Positions 12,601-22,055 of a stretch of 24,360 bases of DNA are shown here, in pieces. Source of the stretch: Rhizophagus sp. LPA8_4_AMF (lineage: Eukaryota; Glomeromycota; Glomeromycetes; Glomerales; Glomeraceae); assembly GCA_021464525.1 (NCBI GenBank), contig JADRCO010000937.1, positions 1 through 24,360 of the forward strand, given 5' to 3'. Position 1 is the first letter of the stretch. The number at the start of each line of letters is the position of its first letter. A program made the translations under genes and the position numbers. The notes below the pieces were generated by a model. It was not told the DNA's origin and did not search any database. It worked only from the letters and a program-made list of their open reading frames with translations.

Positions 12601-15059
12601 AAAAATAATGAGATAAAAGATAATGAAAATATCAAATTAAAACTTAAAAATAATATGGAATTAGCGATTTATCATTGCAAAGGTAAATAAATATATTAAC
12701 TTTATGGCGCAGCATTATTTTTCACAATTGAAAATATTTATTCTATTTATAGGCCGTGAACTTAAAGATACGATTATTGTCGCTTATCTTTTAGAATATT
12801 ATTCTAGCCATGCAACGAATTGTGCAGGTTGGATGTGTACTGTTTCTATGGCAATTCCTTTATTATTTAAATACAATTATGGTTTGTTTTTAATTTTAAC
12901 CTAAATCATTCAAATTTGAAAGAATTTGGGACTAATATGATTAACATTTAATTCTTTATATTTATAATAGACGATTATGCCAGAAAATTATTTTTTAAAA
13001 AATGTTTTGCAGATCAGGACCACTTCTCAGCTCAAGATTCCAATGAAATTATTCCAGAAGAATATCGTGAAAGACGTAATCATAACATCAAATTTAGAGC
13101 ATTTAGACCTGTAGTCAAATTAAAGTCTAACAAAATTAAGTGGTACGATGATATACGAAACAAATTAAAGTCTCTTAATAATTATATAATCAATAAGTAT
13201 GAAAATTTTGATAATGATCTTGGAAAATCGCCATTAGCTTTAAGGGTGGTCCCTCTTCCTGGTTTCACTATAAACAATTTTGAAAAGAAATATGAAAAAT
13301 ATAATTTAAAAAAAATTATTCTAAACATTTTTTTATTTATATTTATACCACGATTTTATCAGATTGATCGGAAAGATAGGACAATGTTAAGCCCTTTTAC
13401 TAGAATGATACTTTATGAAAATAATGATGATATTTATGATAATCCAGCAACTGAAGCGGTCATTGACTTTCGTTGGCAAAAAACAAGAAATTTTTTCCTT
13501 TTTCTTTTCCTTCGATTTCTTATCTTTGCCACTTGTTTTGGATTAGTTAGTTGGACATATTTGAATCGTAGTAATATTGTAAATGGAAAGTTTTTATTTG
13601 CATTAATGGTTTTATTCTATTATTTGGCAATTTATCAAATTATTACCGAGATGTTACAACTTCATTATCGTGGATTTAAAAAATATTTTGGTGAAATATT
13701 TAACACTGTTGATATAATTTCCATTTTACTTTCCGTATCAGTAATGTCAATAATGGTTCAACATTTTCAATTTACTGATGGTTTTAAAAGTCTTAAAGAA
13801 ATTGATATTAGGTTAACTATTGTAATATCGTTCTCAATTTTCTTTCTTTGGATTGAACTGGTAAGTTTTGCTTGCAATTTATTATTCCTCTTCTGCATAA
13901 AATTAACTGATTTTAATAATAATTTTAGATATTTCATCTCCGCCTAATACCAAGTAAATATACATGAATTAAAGAAATATCTTTTAAGTTACATTATTTT
14001 TAACTTTTTTTTTTCCGTTTGATAGAAATTGGCATTTTTATTTATCAAGCTATAATTATCTTCAAAACCGTATTACCATTCTTTTTGTTTATGTTAATTA
14101 TAGTACTTGCATTTGCACACACAATGTATAAAAAACTTTTTTTCTAATTCACTCAAATTATTTCATATTTTACTATGATTAACTTATTTTCCTTTATTAT
14201 ACGTAGGATCATACTTCTCAGAGATTCTACAAATATTAAAATTAAAGATTCTACATACAGTGGAAATGCTACAGTTATCTCAACAAATGAGGCACTTAAT
14301 ATTACACTTAAATCCGATTTTGATCCCACATCTAGTGATAATCCGTTTTCATCTTTTTTTAATGCAATAGTGGCAACATACTTTTGGATTAGTGGCGATA
14401 TGATTCAAAGAGACGTTTTTGATTTTTGGGTTGTTGATGCATATACTTTAATCGCTAGTATAGTCCTTGTAGTTATTTTACAAAATATGTTGATTGCTTT
14501 TATGAGGTAAGATTTTTTTCGTCAAATTATTTTCACCATTTCTTTTTATTTATACATTCGCTTTTTTAGTGGTGTGTATGAAAATGCAGCAACTAAAAGT
14601 AGACAAACTTTATTACGATATCAAGCAAATTTCATAGCGGATTATGAAGCATTGCATCATATTCATTTTTGGAATCATGAACCTGAACCAAATAACATTT
14701 ATTATTTTGGCCAATCAAAAACTTTAGAAGAATGGTCTGATACAAGAGAAGGTGATCAAGGTGCTATTTATAAAGGTTTTGAAGAAAAAACTACGTTTAC
14801 TAAACGTATATTTAAAGAAGAAGATTATGATAAAAGTTCAATTTTGAAATATGATGATAATATTAAAACAAGAATTAAAAATTTTATAAATATAGGAAAA
14901 GACATGAGTGATAATATTGAACATTTGATTGAAAAATTTAAAGTTAGTAAAAATTCAAATGAAATAATTAATGAAGTTGAAGATATGAAAATTGATTTAA
15001 AAGCTAAGGTTGAAAAATTGTATCATAAATTAGAGAAATTGGAGAATTTGGAGATATAA
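9679..15059 (+). CDS. TRP-like ion channel with propeller-like N-terminus (gene B)
   Basis: Paralog of gene A with the same 11-exon structure: 9679-9901, 9992-10912, 10978-11119, 11201-12203, 12280-12682, 12753-12881, 12971-13860, 13929-13953, 14026-14125, 14207-14506, 14570-15059 (4,626 nt, 1,541 residues). Introns are 63-90 nt and GT-AG. Exons 3, 6, 7, 8, 9 and 10 have exactly the same lengths as in gene A. Length changes are confined to exons 1, 2, 4, 5 and 11, meaning the N-terminal part and the tail. Six hydrophobic segments begin at about residue 1115. The pore loop reads YFWISGD near 1337-1343, so it carries an acidic residue where gene A has Ser. The last helix again ends LQNMLIAFM. 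The loop before the pore has two sequons (NAT, NIT). A Lys/Glu-rich insert in exon 4 contains a 21-bp tandem repeat. Function is inferred: a cation channel gated through its large cytosolic part, with unknown stimulus. Confidence 0.85.
11532..11588 (+). repeat. 21-bp in-frame tandem repeat inside gene B exon 4
   Basis: Two full units (11532-11552, 11553-11573) and a partial third encode the seven-residue unit x-E-K-N-E-K-x. Gene A has a Lys/Glu-rich segment at the same place with a different sequence, so this is a fast-changing charged linker between two propeller-like parts. Confidence 0.8.
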
Positions 15060-15700
15060 TCTTTATTAGATTTTATTTTAATTTATTTCATAATTCTGTG
15101 ATTTTTTTTTTATCTGTTATATTTAATTATTTCAAATAAGTTAATTAATTACATATCCATCTGTTCCAAGTCATTATCAGAACTTTAAATTTCTTTATTT
15201 TTTTTTTTTTTAACTTTTTAAAGCTAAAGATAATAAAGAAATCACCATGAAATTATTATAAGTTTATTTTTGAACTAAAATTTTCAATTTTAACCGATTT
15301 CAATTCTGAAATAATTGTGTAAGTATTATTTATGAAATGTTTTAAATCAATAAATAAATGTTAATAAATTTAAATTTAACTAATATTGGAAGGTGATAAT
15401 ATTTTCATGAATAGTCATAATTTCACTATTGTTTATTTATTGCAGTTTCAGATTTCTTGTGTATGTTGTAAAGTAACTTTAATAACAATAAATTTTTCTT
15501 TTTACAATTTTATTTAACAATTAAATTTTAATATACTTTTACTTTAATGAAATTCTATTAATAATCGTTTAGCTTAAATTGGAAAGAAAACGTATACCAT
15601 TAAATAAAAAATATAATAAATAAAGTAATTCTTAAAACTACGTTATTTTTTCCCATTTTTATAAATATTAAAGTTGCATATGCTGATATGTGATGGCATC
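15060..15700. other. Intergenic region after gene B
   Basis: It holds the presumed 3' UTR of gene B and AT-rich spacer. Several AATAAA words occur, for example in the run near 15350-15357, but none can be chosen as the poly(A) signal. No gene is seen. Confidence 0.5.
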
Positions 15701-15832
15701 ATAACTTTTTATATATACATACGGTTAAGCAATCTTCCTATGGCTTTGATTGGATTATGTATTACAGCTGCTATTAAAGATCGGATTTCTATTTTTTTAT
15801 ATAAATTGAATACTTTCACGGATTTGCCCACA

Positions 15833-17094
15833 CCTTTCTCAAATTATCAAAATAAAATAGTTCAACTTTTTGAAGACTCGCCGAGAAGAATTTCAATTAG
15901 TCAAGATGGAAAATTTGCTGAAACACACTTACACTTGATACGGTAAAAAAAAATAATAAATTCCATTATTAGAAAATTAAAAGGACCCAAGATATATATT
16001 AAAGACCAGGGCAGCCAATAAAATTTTACTATTAGCTTGTGCGAATTTTTTCAGGGCCGGAATTATGATAGTTTCGGTCAGTATTCTAAAAAGGGAATAG
16101 CTTTCCACCAGCATTATCTATAAAAGGAAAGATGTTCATGACATTTACATCTATGTATATTTCGGAGTCCTTTGGCCTGACAAACTTGAAAACTATGCTA
16201 AATTCTACAAAGAGAACTACAAATCCCTTTCATATAAAGAAGATGAAGGAATTACTCATTTCTAATAACGATGTTCGTTCTACAGGCAACGACAAGACAA
16301 CAAAAAAATAAGAAAGCCAGTAGCACGAAAGAAGATGAAAAGAATGTTAAATTTAAATGGTCTTTTGATATATCAAATATGCATACTAAAATGATAGCGG
16401 GTATTTTATTTACAGTATGTCTCCTTATGTCGCATAAACATTGAAAGGGACATGAAACAAGCAAAAGAGAAGAAAATAAAAAGCCTGATTATGAAGTGGA
16501 TATCTTAGTAAAATAAAATTTGTCCTTCATTCGATCATAAATCTAGTATAATCCTTGTAATTGTTTACAAAATATATTGAATGCTTTTGTGAGGTGAGGT
16601 TTTTTCGTTATACAGCATTATAGTCACCATTTATTATTTGATAGTATCTTTTATTTATACATTCGTTTTTTTAGTGGTGTGTATGAAAATGCAGAAACTA
16701 AATATAGACAAACTTTATTATAACGTCAAGCAAATCACATAGCGGATTATGAAGCATTGTACCATATCATTTTTGGAATCCTGAGCCTGAACCAAAACAT
16801 ATTTATTATTTTGAACAATCAAAGTCTTTTATGGTACAAGAAAGGGTGATCAGGGTGCTATATATAAAGATTTTGAAGAAAAAACGACGTTTACAAAACA
16901 TATTTTCGATAAAAGTTCAAGTTGTGAATATAATGATGATATAAATATGGAATTTGGAAAAATCAAAAATACGAAAAAGTGATTTGAATTTAAGTATTCA
17001 ATACTTGACTAAAAAACTTCATAATAATCTCAACATCATCTTTTTCTTTTTTTAGATTAAGAAAATTGAGGAAATTGAGAATATCGAAATTTAA
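15833..17094 (+). pseudogene. Third TRP-like channel copy, internally deleted
   Basis: Remnants run in the same order as genes A and B. Exon 1 end: about 15833-15944 (ISQDGKFAE matches ICQNGKFAV, and the donor GTAAAAA is still there). Intron 1: its first ~40 bp match intron 1 of gene B and are followed by an inserted repeat. Exon 2: about 16125-16540 (FKWSFDISNM intact, then frameshifts). Exon 10 end: 16541-16595, matching the last transmembrane helix. Intron 10 is followed by exon 11 at 16675-17094. Exons 3-9 and the parts around the breakpoint are missing, about 4 kb by comparison with gene B. Exon 11 has a stop TAA at 16721-16723 and later frameshifts. The propeller, helices 1-5 and pore are lost, so no channel can be made. 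The upstream flank from about 15716 also resembles gene B, so the copy arose by tandem duplication. Confidence 0.85.
16004..16093. repeat. Dispersed repeat, copy 2, inside the pseudogene
   Basis: A diverged copy of the 6974-7064 repeat, sharing ACTATTAGCT, TTTTTTCAGGGCCG, AATTATGA and GGTCAGT landmarks. It lies between the exon 1 and exon 2 remnants of the dead channel copy, so it probably inserted into intron 1. Confidence 0.6.
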
Positions 17095-18340
17095 AAACTT
17101 GAAATTATTTAATTGATAATTAATGATATTTAATGGTTAAATAAAACATTTCGCTCCATTATTAATTTTATGTGTCTATAAAAAAAGTTGGTCCGTAAAA
17201 ATTCGTGATTAGCGAATGTGTTTATCTCTTATTCCCATGCTTATTTACGTAGTTATGCTTCATACGATCAGTATTTTACGAATAATGGTTCAAATACATT
17301 GTAAAAACTATAATTTACGTAGAAAATACAACGAACAAACTATTAATATAAAATATTTTTATTTTCGATATTTAAATTTGTGTGATTATTTGTGTGCGAC
17401 AAAAATCAGTATGTACTTGATAATCTTACTCGTGTGTATTATACTATGTTTGAGCGATCAAGAATAAAAAAAATTTGTCTAACGTTTAGATTACTTCTCC
17501 GTATAAATGAATCGTGTAACATGAAACGCGTGATATACTATTGAGGTCATGTGTAAGTTCAAATGGCCAATCGGTGAAATTTGTGTGGCTAATCCAATGA
17601 AATTTGAACGGATTTATTCTTTAAAATGCATTTATAGTAATGTATATTGTATAATACAGTAATATATACATATACTGTACCTAAAAAAAAAACAATTTTG
17701 TAATTTATGTAAATTATTATTGTTATATGGATTTTATTTCTGGCTCGCTCAAATCGGCTACAGCAGATCATATTACCGCAAGTATTCAAATTTTTTTCCG
17801 TCGTTTTTTTTTAAAACTTTTCTTTTTCGGGTTGGTCTTTTCTTCTAAAACTGAAAATTTTTTTTCAAATATTTTTAATTTTTCTTTTTTTGATTTGGAT
17901 TTTTTAACCAGAATTTTTTTTAATTTTTTTTTCTTGGTTATTTTTTTTTACTAATATTTTCTTTTTTCCAAATTTTTTTTTTCGTTTTTTTGTCTTTTAG
18001 GTTTGGATCGAATAAATAAATATTTCTTTACTTTTTATTTGATATATTTTTTTCAGTTAGAATACAGTAAATAAGATTTTAAAAAATATCCAGCCAAAAA
18101 AAAAATTAATTAATTAAATCATATAACTTTTTTAAATAATTAGTATAATTAATATTTATTTAATATTACTCTTTTTTATTATTAATTTTTATTATTTTAT
18201 TTATTTAATTTAATATATTTCATAAATTTTTATTTCACTCACATCATAATCCAAATTATAGATAAATAAAACTCTAAATTAATATTATGTAGTGACTAAT
18301 TTTCCTAAATATAGATAACATGTTGATTCAAACTCATTAA
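17095..18340. other. Intergenic region with poly-T low complexity
   Basis: No supported gene. GTTCAAAT at 17557-17564 is inverted at 17602-17609. From about 17790 to 18060 the + strand is almost pure T runs. Read on the minus strand, part of this (about 17780-17955) is an open Lys-rich frame of roughly 54 codons without an ATG. I consider it low complexity. The short + strand open frame starting at 17727 has a non-repetitive beginning (SLKSATADHITAS) before running into the T tract. It could be the broken end of an old gene, but I do not recognise it. Confidence 0.45.
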
Positions 18341-18341
18341 T

Positions 18342-18359
18342 CCTGTTGAACGCAACAGG
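18342..18359. repeat. Perfect hairpin CCTGTTG-AACG-CAACAGG
   Basis: A 7-bp perfect stem with a 4-base loop in a gene-free region. No T-run or gene end is next to it. It may be a transposon end or chance. Confidence 0.6.
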
Positions 18360-18560
18360 CTATAGCTAGTTAATACTAAAAAAGAGGTCGAGCGATCAAG
18401 TAATAAAGACGAAATAATGATAGCTTTAAAAATTTTTGAGCAAATAAATAAAATTTTGCTTGGATCAGGTCAGAAGAAACCACAAATATTCCTTGTTGAC
18501 ATTTCATCCAACCCATTCTTTAACTCCGATTTTATCTTTTGGTGATTCAATTGGGAATCC

Positions 18561-18835
18561 TTGTACTCCGCAAAATGGAATATAATTCTTATCGTTAATA
18601 ATATGTTAAGTGGGTCTTATCATTTTCTTAAAATGAAAGCGTGTGTCCTTCAGGCAGTCTACCGATCAAAACAATTCCTAGTTATAATATACAAAAACCA
18701 ATACGGCGGGGCATTCTTCAAATTCTCAAACTACCCTAGCGTTACTCCAAAAAAAGTACTGGTGGCCCGCGTTATACGGAAGTATGCAGATATAGCTCGA
18801 CAGTCAGAGTGACAAATAATGAGTGACAAATAGAA
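18561..18835. other. Segment of distinct, more GC-rich composition
   Basis: By eye this stretch, mainly 18640-18830, has clearly more G+C than its surroundings (words such as GGCGGGGC and GTGGCCCGCG). A + strand open frame spans 18561-18812 but starts at TTG; its first ATG codons are at 18603 and 18633. The predicted end (VLVARVIRKYADIARQSE) is not a family I can name. It closes with two GAGTGACAAATA copies at about 18807-18832. It is probably a fragment of an inserted element or an old exon. I do not call a gene. Confidence 0.35.
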
Positions 18836-19200
18836 TTTTGACTAACCGAAGAAAAAGTCCCTCCAATAGGAAGAACCGCGTGATGATTATTTTTATGTGA
18901 TCACGTGTCGATTCTTTTTTTGAGGTAGAGTTGCTAACAAACTTGAGGTCCGGAATGGGCAATATCTACTACATATAAATATTTGACTTTTTTTAACTTT
19001 AATTTTTATCAAAATTATTTATTGTTTCAAATAAAAAAGATTTTATTTTTCATGACTTGAAGAATTACATAATTAAAACCTGCTGTAAAAAATTTAATAC
19101 TTGGATCACCAAACTCGGTAATAACAATATGATTTATTAATTATTAGCTACACTATTTTAAATTACATTGTTTTCTTAACGCTAATACAAGTATTTAAGC

Positions 19201-19206
19201 TTTATT
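19201..19206 (-). terminator. Candidate poly(A) signal of the GTPase gene
   Basis: TTTATT on the + strand is AATAAA on the minus strand, about 53 nt after the stop codon at 19259. Such words are common in this AT-rich sequence, so only the position supports it. Confidence 0.35.
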
Positions 19207-19258
19207 AATAACTTTGTGTGTATTTATCGTTATATTACAGATATAAATCCTCCAACGG

Positions 19259-22055
19259 CTATGAATAATTCCTGCCTCGTTTGGAAGACAAATCATTTGC
19301 CAATTTCTCAAGCCTTTGGATCTCCAATTCAGAGTTCTTTCGTAGATTAGTATTCTGTATCATTCTCGAATCCTGTTTCATACTTTCAATATTTGCATGA
19401 AGTTCATCAACAAAATTGAATCGAGAACAAATTTTACTTAAATCATGGCAAAGTTTGTGAATATGTCCGTATTTGGCGTTAGCAGCCGTTTGGAGGGTTG
19501 ATAAGGATGATTGGTAACCGGTTACATCATTGCTGTATTGTTGATGTTGTTGATTGGCATTGTCATATTGTGCTTTAATATCTTCAAGAACCTTATTGAT
19601 CGTTTGGGTTTGTTCAACTAATTTGACCTTATCGTGAAAATGGCTATATAAAATCATAAAGACTATCTAAGAATTGTTAAATATTAAAATTATGAAATAG
19701 TTGAGTTTGAAGTTTACCTTGAAGGCCCACATCCACATTTCGTACACAAATTGTTCGATCCCATACAAGCACAATATTTAAAGTGGTCAGTTCCAGAACT
19801 ATTTTTAAACTCAAGCCCACAATGATCATGACAAATAATGTTATTCTTCAGATGAAGGGTACAAACGGTACTATGGTAACTAGCATTAACGATTTTCTTA
19901 AGTTTAATTGATTCAGTCTTTGTATAGTTGGCGAAAGCATTCTTTTGGTTTCCAGTTTTTTGGAGAGCTTTTTGGGCTGCATCAAGAGAGTCCTGAACTA
20001 GTTGAATATTTGCAATGTCCTGAGTCACTTTAGTGATTTCAGATTTAATTTTGTCTCTGTAATTCTTCATATTTTGAAAGGCTTGAGTTGAAGTAGAAGA
20101 CAGCTCAGTGATTGATATCAATAAATTATCAATCGTTCTGGCAGACTTATCCCAATTAAGTTGAACATTAGGACGTTCATCTTCATCATTTTTCCAGATT
20201 TGAGGATTAGTACAGAAAGCTTGGTTGTCCATGTAAAAAATTTTCTAAGGATAAAAAAAGCAATAAAAGTGGTTATACTATATATAAATGCATAATTAAT
20301 TAGAAAGGTAATGAATGACATGCTAACCTTTGGTTTTGCGATTTCTTTCGTGAAAGCATCTTCTGAGAAAGAGGCACTACTTTTTGAGCATTTTGTTAAA
20401 ATAAGCAATAGATTTCGATCGATCAGGTCATCAGGGAGGTTATTTGCCAATCTAACTAAAGTGTTCTTGATCGATGGTGTTACTCTAGCTTCAGTTCCAT
20501 TTGCGATGATCACGATAGCAGATAATGAGCCGGCAGAAATTGCAGTATCAATAATCTCTTGAATGTTCTTGTCGTCTTGCTTTACACCATTCGTATCGCT
20601 CAGTCCAGGAGTGTCAATGAAGATGAATTCGTGGGCAGGATTATCGGGGTGTTTAAAAGTATAATTATAGCACTTTGTGGTTTGACTCTTGGTTACATCG
20701 TCAAGTTTTGCTTCTGAATGTTTACTAGCAAATTCTGATACAAAAATGCAAATTAATGGAATTCGAATTAGATTTAGTATCAATTCCTATAACCAATATT
20801 TCGATGATACCTTTTTCAGTAACTTCATAATACTTAGAGGGAATGACAATTTTAGGATTATCAAGAGTACCGCCTAAAAAGTAATTTGCCATCGTATTAA
20901 TGATCGTAGATTTTCCGGTCCCGGTTCCTCCTAATAAAAGAACTTTGAAAACCCCTTGACCAGATAGGTTGATCCTATTTCGCGTAGTGCCGTAAGTATT
21001 ATTATTACGCCTGAAGTGATCAGATTGGTTATAATTATAATAATCGGGTTGGCCATAATTATTATTACGAATGAAGTGATCAGATTGGTTGTAATTATTA
21101 TAATCAGATTGACCATAATTATTATTACGCCTGAAGTGATCATATTGGTTATAATTGTTATGATCGGGTTTGCCATAATTATTATTACGCATGAAATGAT
21201 CAGATTGGTTATAACTATCATAATCGGGTTGGCCATTATTGCGCATGAAATGATCAGATTGGTTATAATTATTATTACGCTTGGGATAATCAGGTTGGTT
21301 ATTATTATTTTGCTGATTTTGTAATGCTTCCAAGACTTGTGCTAGCATTGTTTGCAGGTTAGATTGATCAGGAGAGGTCTGTTGTTTTTGGTTCCATGGT
21401 ATTTGCTGCTGAGATCTCTGAGAAGAATCGTTATTATTATATGCAAGCCAAGGATTGTTATTGTTATATGCAGGCTTTTGAGGAGAACTATAAGGAGGTG
21501 GTATATCATCGTCATCAAAATAATTTCCTATGTTAACATCTTCTTTTCGGCTTTTAGTTTTATTTGAATATGTTTCCTCTTCATAATCTCGATGATTAAA
21601 CGTCATGTTACTCATACGAGGAACAATATCTAAAAAATTAAATTACATAATTTGAGTTAAAGAACACATTAAAATACTACAATTACCATACTTGCCTTCA
21701 TAACCATTTTCAAAGGCGTCCTTTTTTTTATCATACATTTGTTGCAAATTCAAAACAGTAGAATAATCATTGTTTCCATAGGCACCTATTTCTTCTTCGA
21801 TATTAATAGCTACAATATCAGGATCATGTCATGAAAAATTTTAATTTTCGTTTTACTCGTAGCATAATTTAATTTTTTTTTTTCAAGAAAAAAAAAATAT
21901 TTCATATACATATAATAATATAATTTAAAGTGCATGTAAACATGAATATTCAATTTACCTTTATTAAAATTTGAACGGTATTCGTCATTATATTGCTGTT
22001 GCAATTGCATAGCAAGAGCATAATCATCGTCGACATTGCTACCGTTATTTTGCAT
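19259..22055 (-). CDS. AIG1-like P-loop GTPase with repeat N-terminus and Cys/His cluster
   Basis: Six exons on the minus strand: 22055-21959, 21809-21687, 21629-20811, 20734-20328, 20244-19718, 19643-19259 (2,358 nt, 785 residues). Introns are 57-149 nt and GT-AG, in frame throughout. Residues 9-25 (DDDYALAMQLQQQYNDE) and 45-61 are related UIM-like helices. IPPPY at 116-120 is a PPxY motif. Residues 186-287 are Asn/Tyr-rich 20-residue repeats. The G domain has the P-loop GGTGTGKST (307-315), a switch I candidate SQTTKC (363-368), DTPGLSD (387-393) and a G4 candidate LTKCS (459-463), which has Cys where a TKxD motif would carry a different residue and no Asp. Coiled coil follows at about 515-580. 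A Cys/His cluster at about 606-661 (CHDHC, CACMG, CTKCGCG, then HFH) may bind metal. A Gln-rich coiled tail ends the protein. The G domain fits AIG1/GIMAP-like or septin-related GTPases and I favour AIG1-like. Its role is unknown. Confidence 0.82.
20995..21300 (-). repeat. 60-bp in-frame minisatellite in the GTPase gene
   Basis: Four full 60-bp units (near 21001-21240) and degenerate partial units toward 21300 encode 20-residue units with the core YNQSDHF-RNNNYGQPDY. The unit length is a multiple of three, so copy number can change without a frameshift. This also explains long open frames on both strands here (for example + 21016-21324), which are artefacts. The DNA units are about 85-90% alike by eye, with most changes at the FMRNN/FRRNN and QPDY/KPDH positions. 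Confidence 0.9.

Noticed and set aside
16252-16464. Minus-strand open frame opposite the pseudogene
   Set aside because: It lies opposite recognisable exon 2 remnants and has no motif of its own.
17280-17310. GGTTCAAAT resembling a tRNA B box
   Set aside because: No matching A box, acceptor stem or cloverleaf could be formed around it.
17589-17954. Lys-rich minus-strand and Phe-rich plus-strand frames across the T tract
   Set aside because: Homopolymer low complexity, no proper start, interrupted; insufficient for a gene call.
20311-20562. Plus-strand open frame opposite the G domain
   Set aside because: It lies opposite the DTPGL-containing exon, whose splicing and motifs fix the minus strand as coding.
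20931-21324. Long open frames on both strands over the minisatellite
   Set aside because: A consequence of a repeat unit divisible by three; Ile-rich translations without sense, while the GTPase frame continues into a P-loop.
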